A DNA stretch of 64,000 nucleotides from Streptomyces niger (GTDB lineage: Bacteria; Actinomycetota; Actinomycetes; Streptomycetales; Streptomycetaceae): contig NZ_JOFQ01000012.1 of NCBI RefSeq assembly GCF_000718305.1, forward strand, positions 124,001 to 188,000, in the 5' to 3' direction. Positions within the stretch are counted from its first letter, which is position 1. The number at the start of each line of letters is the position of its first letter. Made by a program: the position numbers and the translations under genes. Shown piece by piece: positions 8,805-16,982 of this stretch. The notes beneath the pieces were generated by a model. It ran no database searches and had not been told where the DNA came from. It saw only the letters and a program-made list of their open reading frames with translations.

Positions 8805-9191
8805 ATGACGGATGACGTGCTGGATCCCGTGACCCTGGCCGTACGGCCTGTGATGTGCCCGGTGTGGTGCCACCGTGTCCACACCGCGGCCGAGGCCGAC
8901 GGTCGGGAGGGGATCATGCATCTGGCGGAGCCGGTCAGCTGGAACATTTCGGCACAGCCCGAGCGGAGCTTCCCGCAACTCCTCTTTCACATCATGTGCG
9001 AAGAAGGCTCCTCGGGCCGGACGTCCCCGGTGGTCGAGGTGGGCGTGATCGAGGCGGAGGGGCGCCTGCCGTACTCCTGCGACGCGCGGACCGCCGGCGA
9101 CCTGGACCGGATCACCGGCGAGCTGGAACGGGTGCTGGAGACGCTGCGGGGCTGGCGCGCCGCGCTCCCCGGCGGGGTGTCGGTCTCCTGA
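8805..9191 (+). CDS. Small hypothetical protein with a CPxWC...H motif (DUF6907-like)
   Basis: 128 residues from ATG 8805 (a GTG two codons earlier is possible). An early 'CPVWCHRVH' recalls the Cys/His start of small streptomycete proteins of the DUF6907 type, and the C-terminal 'DLDRITGELERVLETLR' is a predicted helix of the same family. There is no signal peptide or membrane segment. No ribosome site is visible; a -10-like GATAAT at 8793-8798 puts a transcription start at or next to the ATG, so a leaderless message is likely. The function is unknown. Confidence 0.65.
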   Translation: MTDDVLDPVTLAVRPVMCPVWCHRVHTAAEADGREGIMHLAEPVSWNISAQPERSFPQLLFHIMCEEGSSGRTSPVVEVGVIEAEGRLPYSCDARTAGDLDRITGELERVLETLRGWRAALPGGVSVS

Positions 9192-9435
9192 GGCGTGGCT
9201 GCGGACACGCGTGCGCACCTGCGGGGACGCCGTCACACGTCCGAGGTTGAGCCGCGCAGGCGGGTTTCAAAGAATCTCCACATCGCCCGCGCATCAGCGG
9301 CACGGCGTGTGCCCGACGGCGCGCGAGCGCGAGTGGGCGTCCGGGGCTTGACGCGGGTATGTCCGAATGGGTCCGGCGTGTACGCGCGGCCGTTCCGCCG
9401 CGCATAAACGACCTTGTGAAGGAGTCGTCACCAAG

Positions 9436-9455
9436 GCGTGCACAAAACTGCACGC
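9436..9455. promoter_or_regulatory. Perfect inverted repeat in the 480-bp gap before the peptide gene
   Basis: GCGTGCA (9436-9442) and TGCACGC (9449-9455) are perfect inverted arms around six A-rich bases. The gap 9192-9671 contains no convincing gene, so it is probably the control region of the peptide gene at 9672. The arm size and spacing fit a dimeric regulator's operator; the regulator is not identifiable here. Confidence 0.45.
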
Positions 9456-9671
9456 GATCGTCCGGAGACGGTGGAATATGCCGAGTGACCGGTGCAAGCG
9501 GGTTGGCCGCGCTACCAGTTGGCGTGCTTGGATCATTTCGACGCGAGGGTCCGGCGAATGCCCGCGGTTTCCGTCCGGTGCCGGGCCGCTCTTTCGACGG
9601 CCTGGTGATGTTCTGCCGCTGCCCCGCGTTATTCGAGTACGTCCCACAGCAATTGAAGGGAAGCGCAAGTC

Positions 9672-9890
9672 ATGGACTTCACCCCCCAGGTCGAGACCGC
9701 TGAGATCGCCGACGCCGAGCTGGACAACATCGCCGGTGGCCTCGGCGTCGTCGGCCCCGTGGCCGACTCCGTCGTCGGCACCGTCGACGGCGTGACCGGC
9801 GGCACCGTCGGCAACGTGCTCGGCACCGTCACCGGCACCGTGCAGCAGGCCACCGGCGTCAACGTGAACGGCGTCGTCGCCGGTCTCTGA
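9672..9890 (+). CDS. Double-glycine precursor peptide, Val/Gly/Thr-rich core (NHLP/PCAT-exported)
   Basis: 72 residues, ribosome site GAAGGGAAG about ten bases upstream of the ATG. Residues 1-23 form an acidic leader ending in 'AELDNIAGG', the double-glycine site cut by C39 peptidases. The predicted core (24-72, 49 residues) holds 15 Val, 12 Gly and 7 Thr, no Cys, Lys, Arg, His or aromatic residue, and two Asp. G-T-V and G-x-V units recur every three to five residues. Without Cys it cannot be a lanthipeptide or sactipeptide, and no modifying enzyme lies nearby. The genes after it encode a HlyD-like adaptor, a C39-ABC exporter and an NHLP-type ABC exporter, so it is almost surely their cargo. 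A glycine-zipper pore former or an amyloid-like surface peptide are both possible; activity is unknown. Confidence 0.85.
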   Translation: MDFTPQVETAEIADAELDNIAGGLGVVGPVADSVVGTVDGVTGGTVGNVLGTVTGTVQQATGVNVNGVVAGL

Positions 9891-9970
9891 GACCCACGGT
9901 CACTGTCGGCACTATTGCCGCAGGCATGACTCGACCTATGCGTACATGTCCGTATCCATAGGTTTGCCGT

Positions 9971-9998
9971 GAGCCCCGGAGCATTCGTTCCGGGGCTC
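9971..9998 (+). terminator. Hairpin between the precursor peptide gene and its export genes
   Basis: Arms GAGCCCCGGA (9971-9980) and TCCGGGGCTC (9989-9998) are perfectly complementary with an eight-base loop. Placed 80 bases after the peptide stop codon and 220 before the adaptor gene, it should end most transcripts, giving much peptide mRNA and little exporter mRNA. The remainder of 9891-10221 shows no gene. Confidence 0.75.
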
Positions 9999-10221
9999 TC
10001 GGACGTCAATGACCGATTTCTCCTTCTCCCGTCAAGTGCGGGCTTTTCCGCCTGTGTTACGGTCATGGCTCGGCATGGCCGAACGGCGGGTATTTTCCTG
10101 CCTCATAGGGGTGCCATGTCGCCCGTGTCGTCCGTGTCCCATTGGGTCGCCTTTTTCTTCGCTGCCCTTTGGTGGGCGCATCCGCGTTGATCGAGGCAAA
10201 AGCAGTCGAGGGAAAAGTTCC

Positions 10222-11025
10222 GTGCAGTTCCGGCAAAAGGCGCTGGCCAAGCTCCAGTCGCCTGAAGAGCTCGACCTGCCCGTGCGCTACGCCCGGCCGC
10301 AGGGTGGCCTCGTCCTCGCCGTCACCGTCATCGTGATGGCCGCCGCAGCCTTCTGGGCGTTCACCGGGTCGGTGTCCTCCAAGCTGACCGCGCCCGGCAT
10401 CCTCACCCACCCCCAGGGCAGCTACGTCCTGCAGAGCCCGGTCGCCGGCCAGGTCACCGGAGTCTTCGCCAAGGAGGGCCAGACGCTGCGCGCCGGGGCG
10501 CCGGTCCTCAAGGTCCGCACCGCGCAGGGCGACCGCGCCGTCCGCGCCGTCGCGCCCGGCCGCGTCACCAGCCTGGTCGGCAAGATCGGCTCGGTGGTCA
10601 CCGTCGGCGCCGACGTCGCGAGCGTCGAGCGCATCAGCAACGCCCACGAACCGCTGGTGGCCATGGCGTACGTACCCAGCCGCAGCGCCGCCACCGTCCC
10701 CGTCGGCGCCACCGTCGACCTCACCGTCCAGTCCGTGCCCACGCAGCAGTACGGCGTGCTGCGCGGCAAGGTCAAGGCGGTCGGCCGGGCCCCGCAGAGC
10801 AGCCGGCAGATCGCCGCCTTCCTCGGCGACCGCGAACTGGCCGAGCAGTTCACCGCGCACGGCCAGCCCGTCGCCGTCCTCGTCGAGCTGGACCGCGCGG
10901 ACACCAAGTCCGGCTACAAGTGGTCCACCGCCGACGGGCCGCCGAACGCGATCGGCTCCATGACACCCGTCACCGGTGCGGTCCACCTGACCGCGCAGCG
11001 CCCGATCGATTGGCTCCTCCCGTGA
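10222..11025 (+). CDS. HlyD-like membrane-fusion/adaptor protein of the peptide exporter (NHLP system secretion protein)
   Basis: 267 residues. The GTG at 10222 has GAGGGA eight bases before it; the open frame extends upstream but that part does not look like protein. One transmembrane helix (about residues 31-51) follows a short cytoplasmic tail, then a lipoyl/barrel-sandwich region ('QSPVAGQVTGVFAKEGQTLRAG', 'VAPGRVTSLVGKIGS') typical of HlyD/MacA adaptors, here short as in Gram-positive exporters. The stop overlaps the next gene's GTG (GTGA), so it is translationally coupled to the peptidase exporter. It probably links or stabilises the ABC exporters on the outer face of the membrane. Confidence 0.82.
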   Translation: MQFRQKALAKLQSPEELDLPVRYARPQGGLVLAVTVIVMAAAAFWAFTGSVSSKLTAPGILTHPQGSYVLQSPVAGQVTGVFAKEGQTLRAGAPVLKVRTAQGDRAVRAVAPGRVTSLVGKIGSVVTVGADVASVERISNAHEPLVAMAYVPSRSAATVPVGATVDLTVQSVPTQQYGVLRGKVKAVGRAPQSSRQIAAFLGDRELAEQFTAHGQPVAVLVELDRADTKSGYKWSTADGPPNAIGSMTPVTGAVHLTAQRPIDWLLP

Positions 11026-13292
11026 CCGCGCAGCCCGAAGCACCGGCGACGCCCCCGCTGCCGCCCGGCGGCCGCGGCCGGCACCGCCCGAACGCCAAGC
11101 CCGACCGGCGCCGCACCGACCCCAGGCCCGCGAAGGGCACCGGCCGTACCGTCCGCACGCCCACCGTCCTCCAGATGGAGGCCGTGGAGTGCGGCGCCGC
11201 CTCGCTCGCCATGGTCCTCGGCCACTACGGCCGGCACGTCCCGCTGGAGGAGCTGCGCATTGCCTGCGGCGTCTCCCGCGACGGCTCCCGCGCCTCCAAC
11301 CTTCTCAAGGCGGCCCGCGCCTACGGGCTGACGGCCAAGGGCATGCAGATGGAGCCCGCGGCCCTCGCCGAGGTGCGGTCCCCGGCCATCCTCTTCTGGG
11401 AGTTCAACCACTACGTCGTCTTTGACGGCATGGGCCGCCGCTTCGGCCGCCGGGGCGCGTTCATCAACGACCCCGACCGGGGCCGCCGCTTCGTGCCCGC
11501 CGAGGACTTCGACACCAGCTTCACCGGCGTGGTGCTGACCTTCGAGCCCGGCGAGGAGTTCCGCAAGGGCGGCCGGAAGCCGGGCGTCCTCGGCGCCCTG
11601 CCGCCCCGGCTGCGCGGCACCTCCGGCACCATGCTCGCCGCCGTCCTCGCCAGCTTCCTGCTGGTCGTGGTCGGCGCGACGGTGCCCGCGCTGAGCCGTA
11701 CGTACATCGACATGTTCCTGATCGGCGACCAGACGTCGCTGCTCGGCGTGTTGTTCGCGTCGATGGGCACCACGCTTCTCCTCACCGCCGCGCTCACCGC
11801 GCTGCAACAGGCGAACCTGCTGCGCGGCCGCATCATCTCCTCCACCCTGAGCAGCGCCCGCTTCCTGCGCCACCTGCTCCGGCTGCCGGTCACCTTCTTC
11901 GCCCAGCGCAACCCCGCCGACCTCGTCCAGCGGCTGCAGTCCAACGACACCGTCGCCGAGACCCTGGCCCGCGACATCGCAGCGGCCGCCGTGGACGCCG
12001 TCGTCGTCGTCCTCTACGCCGTGCTGCTGTGGTCCTACGACCCGCAGCTCACCCTCATCGGCGTGGCCGTGGCGCTGCTCAACGTCGCCGCGATGCGCAT
12101 CGTCGTACGGATGCGCGCCACGGGGACGCAGAAGCTGCGCGCCGACACCGCCCGGCTCACCAACACCTCCTACAGCGGCCTCCAGCTCATCGAGACGATG
12201 AAGGCCACCGGCGGCGAGAACGGCTACTTCCGCCGCTGGGCCGGTCAGCACGCCACCACCCTGGACGGGCAGCAGCGGCTCGGCGTGCCCACCGCCTGGC
12301 TCGCCGTCGTCGCGCCCACCCTCGCCGCCCTCAACAGCGCGCTGATCCTCTACATCGGCGGGCTGCGCGCCGTCGAGGGCCACATGTCGGTGGGTCTGCT
12401 CGTCGCCTTCCAGGCGCTGGTCACCAACTTCACCCAGCCCATCACCCGGCTCAACGGCATGGCGGGCCGCATCCAGGACTTCGCCGCCGACGTGGCCCGC
12501 CTGAAGGACGTCGAGTCCTTCCCCGTGGACTCCCTCTACACCCGGCCCGAGCCGGTCGCGAGCACCCGCCGCCTCAAGGGCCACGTGGAGCTGACCAGCA
12601 TCACCTTCGGGTACAGCCCGCTGGACAAGCCGCTGCTCACCGACTTCTCGCTGACCGTCGGCCCCGGCCAGCAGGTCGCCCTCGTCGGCGGCTCCGGCAG
12701 CGGCAAGTCCACCGTCTCCCGGCTGATATCCGGCCTGTACCGCCCGTGGGAGGGCACCATCCACATCGACGGGCAGCGGCTGGAGGAGATCTCCCGCGGC
12801 GCGCTGGCCTCCTCGGTCTCCTTCGTCGACCAGGACGTCTTCCTCTTCGAGGGCACCGTCCGCGACAACGTGGCGCTCTGGGACCCCTCGATCCCCGACG
12901 AGGCCGTCATCGAGGCGCTGAAGAACGCCGCTGCCTACGACGTGGTGGCCCGCCGCCCCGGCGGCATCCACAGCCGCGTCGAGCAGGACGGCCGGAACTT
13001 CTCCGGCGGCCAGCGGCAGCGCCTGGAGATCGCCCGCGCCCTGGTCCGGCGCCCCTCCATCCTCGTCCTGGACGAGGTCACCAGCGCCCTGGACGCGGAG
13101 ACCGAACAGATCATCATGGACAACCTGCGGCGCCTGGGCTGTGCCTGCGTCGTCATCGCGCACCGCCTGAGCACCGTGCGCGACAGCGACGAGATCGTGG
13201 TCCTGGACCACGGCACGGTCGTCGAGCGCGGGCGGCACGAGGACCTGGTGGCCGCCCAGGGCGCGTACGCAGAGTTGGTCAAGGAGTCCTGA
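11022..13292 (+). CDS. Peptidase-containing ABC exporter (PCAT), NHLP family
   Basis: 756 residues from the GTG that overlaps the adaptor's stop. After a basic, Pro-rich tail (1-45), residues about 48-180 form a C39 peptidase with catalytic Cys57 ('VECGA'), His130 ('FNHYVVF') and Asp150 ('INDP'). It should cut the leader of the upstream peptide after Gly-Gly. Six membrane helices follow, then an ABC ATPase with Walker A 'GGSGSGKST', signature 'FSGGQRQR', Walker B 'ILVLDEVTSALD' and switch 'IAHRLST'. All catalytic residues are intact. It cleaves and exports in one step at the cytoplasmic membrane. Two bases separate it from the second ABC gene. Confidence 0.93.
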   Translation: MTAQPEAPATPPLPPGGRGRHRPNAKPDRRRTDPRPAKGTGRTVRTPTVLQMEAVECGAASLAMVLGHYGRHVPLEELRIACGVSRDGSRASNLLKAARAYGLTAKGMQMEPAALAEVRSPAILFWEFNHYVVFDGMGRRFGRRGAFINDPDRGRRFVPAEDFDTSFTGVVLTFEPGEEFRKGGRKPGVLGALPPRLRGTSGTMLAAVLASFLLVVVGATVPALSRTYIDMFLIGDQTSLLGVLFASMGTTLLLTAALTALQQANLLRGRIISSTLSSARFLRHLLRLPVTFFAQRNPADLVQRLQSNDTVAETLARDIAAAAVDAVVVVLYAVLLWSYDPQLTLIGVAVALLNVAAMRIVVRMRATGTQKLRADTARLTNTSYSGLQLIETMKATGGENGYFRRWAGQHATTLDGQQRLGVPTAWLAVVAPTLAALNSALILYIGGLRAVEGHMSVGLLVAFQALVTNFTQPITRLNGMAGRIQDFAADVARLKDVESFPVDSLYTRPEPVASTRRLKGHVELTSITFGYSPLDKPLLTDFSLTVGPGQQVALVGGSGSGKSTVSRLISGLYRPWEGTIHIDGQRLEEISRGALASSVSFVDQDVFLFEGTVRDNVALWDPSIPDEAVIEALKNAAAYDVVARRPGGIHSRVEQDGRNFSGGQRQRLEIARALVRRPSILVLDEVTSALDAETEQIIMDNLRRLGCACVVIAHRLSTVRDSDEIVVLDHGTVVERGRHEDLVAAQGAYAELVKES

Positions 13293-13293
13293 G

Positions 13294-16191
13294 GTGACGA
13301 CCTCTCACCCCGCGGCCGCCGGTGCGGCCGCCGACGACAGCGTGCTGCACGCCCTGGGCGGGCTCGGCACCGAGGCCGACCTCACGGGCCTGCGCAACCT
13401 GCCCCTCGAAGGGCCGCACGTGCTGTGGCTGGTCACCGCCGGGGCCATGGACCTCTTCGCGGTCGACGCGGCGCAGCAGGGCCACTGGTACTTCCTCGGC
13501 CGGCTCGCGCCCGGCACCGTGCTCCTCGGCCCCGTCGAGGGCCCGCAGCACACCCTCGTCGGCCGGCCCCTGCAGGGCTGCGCGGTCCGCCGCATCGCGC
13601 TGCGCGAGCTGTTCCGGCCCGAGTACGGCGGCTACGCGGAGTACGACGCGTACGGCCGGTACGTGGGGCAGGCCCCGTATTCGGGCGACGCCGCGTACGA
13701 CGGTGCGCTCAGCCCGCTGGAGGACGCCTTCGCGCGCGGTGTCGGGCGCAGTCAGCGGGTGCTGTTCGAGGCGCCGCTGGACGGCGAGTACGAGACCGCC
13801 GAGGCGGACGGGGTCCTCGATCCGCAGGGCGCGGCCGACGAGAACATCCTGTGGATGCAGGTCGAGCCCGGCAGCCTCCAGTACGGCGCGCACTACAGCG
13901 CCGAGGCCGCCGCCGACCTGCTCATCGACGGCACGATGTGGCAGCGCATGGTCGACCAGCAGTACCGGCTGCTGTCGGCCCTGGACCGCTGGATCGAGCG
14001 GCTGGAGCGCGCCCACGAGGACCGTACGGCGGCCGGCATCGAGGCGGGTGAGGCAGCCCGCTCGCAGGCCGACCGGACCCTGATCTCCTCCATCGGCGGG
14101 CCGGGCCGCGGCGGCGCGCGCACCGGCGCCAGCGACGACGCCACGCTCGCCGTGTGCCGCAAGGTCGCCGACGCCGCCGGCATCGCGCTGACCTCGCCCA
14201 AGGAGGGCGGCACGACCGACGACCGGCTGAGCCCGGTCGAGCGGATCGCCGTCAGCTCCCGCATCCGCACCCGCGTCGTCAAGCTCGACGGCCGGTGGTG
14301 GAAGGAGAACAGTGGCCCGCTGGTCGGCCACCGCACCGAGACCGGCGAACCGGTCGCGCTGCTGTGGCGCCGCGGCCGCTACGAAGCGGTCAGCGCGAGC
14401 GGCACGCGCACCCGCCTCGACGCCGAGACCGCCGCGGTGATCGAACCGCGCGGCGTCATGCTCTACGCGCCGCTGCCGGACCGCCCGATGGGCCCCCTGC
14501 GACTGGCCCGCTTCGCGATGCGCGGCACCCGGCTGGACCTGCGCAACCTCGCCATCGGCGGGCTGGTCGCGGTGGTGCTGGGCGCGCTGGTGCCCATCGC
14601 CACCGGCAAGGTGCTGGGCGAGTACGTGCCCAACGCCGAGCGCGGCCTCATCGTCCAGACGACCCTCGCGCTGATCGTCACGAGCCTGGTCGCCGCGGTC
14701 TTCATGCTGCTGGAGAACACCTCCATCCTGCGCATCGAAGGACGCATCGAGTCCACCCTCCAGCCGGCCGTCTGGGACCGGCTGCTGCGGCTGCCCACCA
14801 AGTTCTTCAGCGAGCGCTCCACCGGCGAGCTGGCCAGTGCCGCGATGGGGATCAGCGGCATCCGCCGCATCCTGTCCGGTATCGGCTCGATCGCGGTGCA
14901 GGCCTGCACGGTCGGCACCATGAACCTCGTCCTGCTGCTGGTCTACAGCCCGAAGCTGGCCGTCGTCGCGATCGCCATGCTGGTCGCCATCGCCGCGGTC
15001 TTCCTGCTGCTCGGGCTGTGGCAGCTGCGCTACCAGCGCCGCCTGATCGAGCTGACCAACAAGCTCAACAACCAGGCGTTCCAGACCCTGCGCGGGCTGC
15101 CGAAGCTGCGCGTCGCGGCCGCCGAGTCCTTCGCGTACGGCGCGTGGGCGGGGGAGTTCGCGCGCAGCCGGGAGCTGCAGCAGAAGGTCGGCCGGATCAA
15201 GAACCTCACCACCGTGCTCAACGCGATCTACCTGCCGCTGTGCACTCTGGTGATGTTCATGCTGCTCGCGGGCCCGGCCCGCGGTGTGCTGTCGGCCGGC
15301 GCCTTCCTCACCTTCAACACCGCCGTGACCATGATGCTGTCCGCGGTGACCCAGCTGACCGGCGCGTTCCTCCAGGCCGCCGCCGTGCTGCCGATGTTCG
15401 AGCAGATCAAGCCGGTGCTCGACGAGCGGCCCGAGGTCCGCGGCGGCTCCACCCGGCCCGGCACCCTCACCGGCGCCCTGGAGGCCCGCGGCCTGTCCTT
15501 CCGCTACTCCGACGACGGGCCGCTGGTCCTGGACGACGTGTCCTTCCAGGTGCGGCCCGGCGAGTTCGTCGCCGTCGTCGGCGCCAGCGGCTGCGGCAAG
15601 TCCACCCTGCTGCGCCTCCTCATCGGCTTCGACCGGCCGGCCGCCGGCAGCGTCCTGTACGACGGCCAGGACCTGGCGGCGCTGGACCAGGCCGCCGTAC
15701 GCCGGCAGTGCGGCGTGGTGCTGCAGAACGCGCAGCCCTTCAACGGCTCCATCCTGGACTGCATCTGCGGCGCCGAGATGTTCACGCAGGAGGAGGCGTG
15801 GGCGGCCGCGGAGATGGCGGGCCTGGCCGAGGACATCAAGCGGATGCCGATGGGCATGCACACCATGCTCTCCGACGGCGGCGGCTCGATCTCCGGTGGC
15901 CAGCGGCAGCGGCTGATGATCGCCCAGGCGCTGATCCGGCGGCCGCGCATCCTCTTCTTCGACGAGGCCACCAGCGCGCTGGACAACGAGACGCAGCGGG
16001 TGGTGACCGAGAGCACCCGCCAGCTGAACGCCACCCGCGTCGTCATCGCCCACCGGCTCTCCACGATCATGGACGCCGACCGGGTGATCGTCATGGCGGA
16101 CGGCCGGGTCGCCCAGCAGGGCACCCCCGCCGACCTGCTCGCCGACACCGGCGGCCTCTTCCACGAACTGGTCCGCCGCCAGATCAGCTGA
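13294..16191 (+). CDS. Second NHLP-type ABC exporter (permease/ATPase, no peptidase)
   Basis: 965 residues, starting at a GTG with AAGGAG seven bases upstream. It lacks a C39 domain. Instead it has a long N-terminal region (about 1-400) whose first 130 residues resemble the cyclic-nucleotide-binding-like domain seen in NHLM-type partner transporters; then six helices and an ABC domain with Walker A 'GASGCGKST', signature 'ISGGQRQR', Walker B 'ILFFDEATSALD' and 'IAHRLST'. In NHLM/NHLP loci it accompanies the PCAT, and the two probably act as a heterodimer. Residues about 95-115 are unusually Tyr/Gly-rich. It ends the operon. Confidence 0.88.
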   Translation: MTTSHPAAAGAAADDSVLHALGGLGTEADLTGLRNLPLEGPHVLWLVTAGAMDLFAVDAAQQGHWYFLGRLAPGTVLLGPVEGPQHTLVGRPLQGCAVRRIALRELFRPEYGGYAEYDAYGRYVGQAPYSGDAAYDGALSPLEDAFARGVGRSQRVLFEAPLDGEYETAEADGVLDPQGAADENILWMQVEPGSLQYGAHYSAEAAADLLIDGTMWQRMVDQQYRLLSALDRWIERLERAHEDRTAAGIEAGEAARSQADRTLISSIGGPGRGGARTGASDDATLAVCRKVADAAGIALTSPKEGGTTDDRLSPVERIAVSSRIRTRVVKLDGRWWKENSGPLVGHRTETGEPVALLWRRGRYEAVSASGTRTRLDAETAAVIEPRGVMLYAPLPDRPMGPLRLARFAMRGTRLDLRNLAIGGLVAVVLGALVPIATGKVLGEYVPNAERGLIVQTTLALIVTSLVAAVFMLLENTSILRIEGRIESTLQPAVWDRLLRLPTKFFSERSTGELASAAMGISGIRRILSGIGSIAVQACTVGTMNLVLLLVYSPKLAVVAIAMLVAIAAVFLLLGLWQLRYQRRLIELTNKLNNQAFQTLRGLPKLRVAAAESFAYGAWAGEFARSRELQQKVGRIKNLTTVLNAIYLPLCTLVMFMLLAGPARGVLSAGAFLTFNTAVTMMLSAVTQLTGAFLQAAAVLPMFEQIKPVLDERPEVRGGSTRPGTLTGALEARGLSFRYSDDGPLVLDDVSFQVRPGEFVAVVGASGCGKSTLLRLLIGFDRPAAGSVLYDGQDLAALDQAAVRRQCGVVLQNAQPFNGSILDCICGAEMFTQEEAWAAAEMAGLAEDIKRMPMGMHTMLSDGGGSISGGQRQRLMIAQALIRRPRILFFDEATSALDNETQRVVTESTRQLNATRVVIAHRLSTIMDADRVIVMADGRVAQQGTPADLLADTGGLFHELVRRQIS

Positions 16192-16283
16192 CCGGCGGGC
16201 CGCCGGTGTGCCCCGCGGTGGGCGATCCGCCCGGAGTGTGGAACGTCACGGCCCGTTTTCCCGTTCGCACGTAAGAATGCCGT

Positions 16284-16982
16284 GTGCTCCAGCAACTGTT
16301 CACGCCCACCGTCCAGCACACGCTCGAACTCATCGGGATCTTCGTCTTCGCGATCTCCGGTGCGCTGCTCGCTGTACGCAAGAACTTCGACATCTTCGGC
16401 ATCGCGGTGCTCGCCGAGGTGACCGCGCTGGGCGGCGGGCTGTTCCGCGACCTGATCATCGGGGCCGTGCCGCCGGCCGCCTTCACCGACCTCGGGTACT
16501 TCCTCACCCCGCTGGTCGCGGCGGTCCTCGTCTTCTTCCTGCATCCGCAGGTGCAGCGGATCCAGACCGGGGTCAACGTCTTCGACGCGGCCGGCCTCGG
16601 CCTCTTCACCGTCGCCGGCACCACCAAGGCGTACGAGTACGGCCTCGGCCTCACCGCCTCCGCCACCCTCGGCATGGCCACGGCGGTCGGCGGCGGCGTG
16701 CTGCGCGACATCATCGCCAACGAAGTGCCCTCGCTGGTCCGCTGGGACCGTGACCTCTACGCCGTGCCCGCCATCGTCGGCGCGGCCATCGTCGCGCTGT
16801 GCATCGAGTTCCGCACCCTCAACCCCGGCACCAGCGCCCTCGCGGCCGTCGTCGCCTTCGCCGTCCGACTGCTCGCCCTCCGCTTCCACTGGCGCGCCCC
16901 CCGCGCCTGGAACCGCCGCTCCTCCGCGGTGGAGGTGGACGAGCAGACGCAGGGGGCGGGCCAGGTGGCCGGTGGCCGCTAG
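16284..16982 (+). CDS. TRIC-type cation channel (UPF0126/YicG family)
   Basis: 232 residues with seven predicted hydrophobic helices in two homologous halves, each with the family glycine/Arg-Asp motif: 'GGGLFRDLIIGAVP' and 'GGGVLRDIIANEVP'. Such proteins form trimeric K+ or other monovalent cation channels. The GTG at 16284 has no ribosome site but follows TAAGAAT at 16272-16278, so the message is probably leaderless. The last codons are hydrophilic. Its TAG overlaps the TAG of the convergent gene on the other strand through a shared CTAG. Confidence 0.85.
   Translation: MLQQLFTPTVQHTLELIGIFVFAISGALLAVRKNFDIFGIAVLAEVTALGGGLFRDLIIGAVPPAAFTDLGYFLTPLVAAVLVFFLHPQVQRIQTGVNVFDAAGLGLFTVAGTTKAYEYGLGLTASATLGMATAVGGGVLRDIIANEVPSLVRWDRDLYAVPAIVGAAIVALCIEFRTLNPGTSALAAVVAFAVRLLALRFHWRAPRAWNRRSSAVEVDEQTQGAGQVAGGR

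Noticed and set aside
9359..9795. Two overlapping small frames upstream of and across the peptide gene start
   Set aside because: They lack ribosome sites and family resemblance, and overlap the well-supported peptide gene in other frames.
9672..9890. Precursor peptide as a lanthipeptide
   Set aside because: The core has no Cys and no LanM/LanB/LanKC-type gene is near; the double-glycine leader alone is not evidence for lanthionine.
10914..16164. Two very long minus-strand frames opposite the ABC exporter genes (774 and 961 codons)
   Set aside because: The plus-strand frames have complete peptidase and ABC motifs; the opposite frames show no domain and are shadows.
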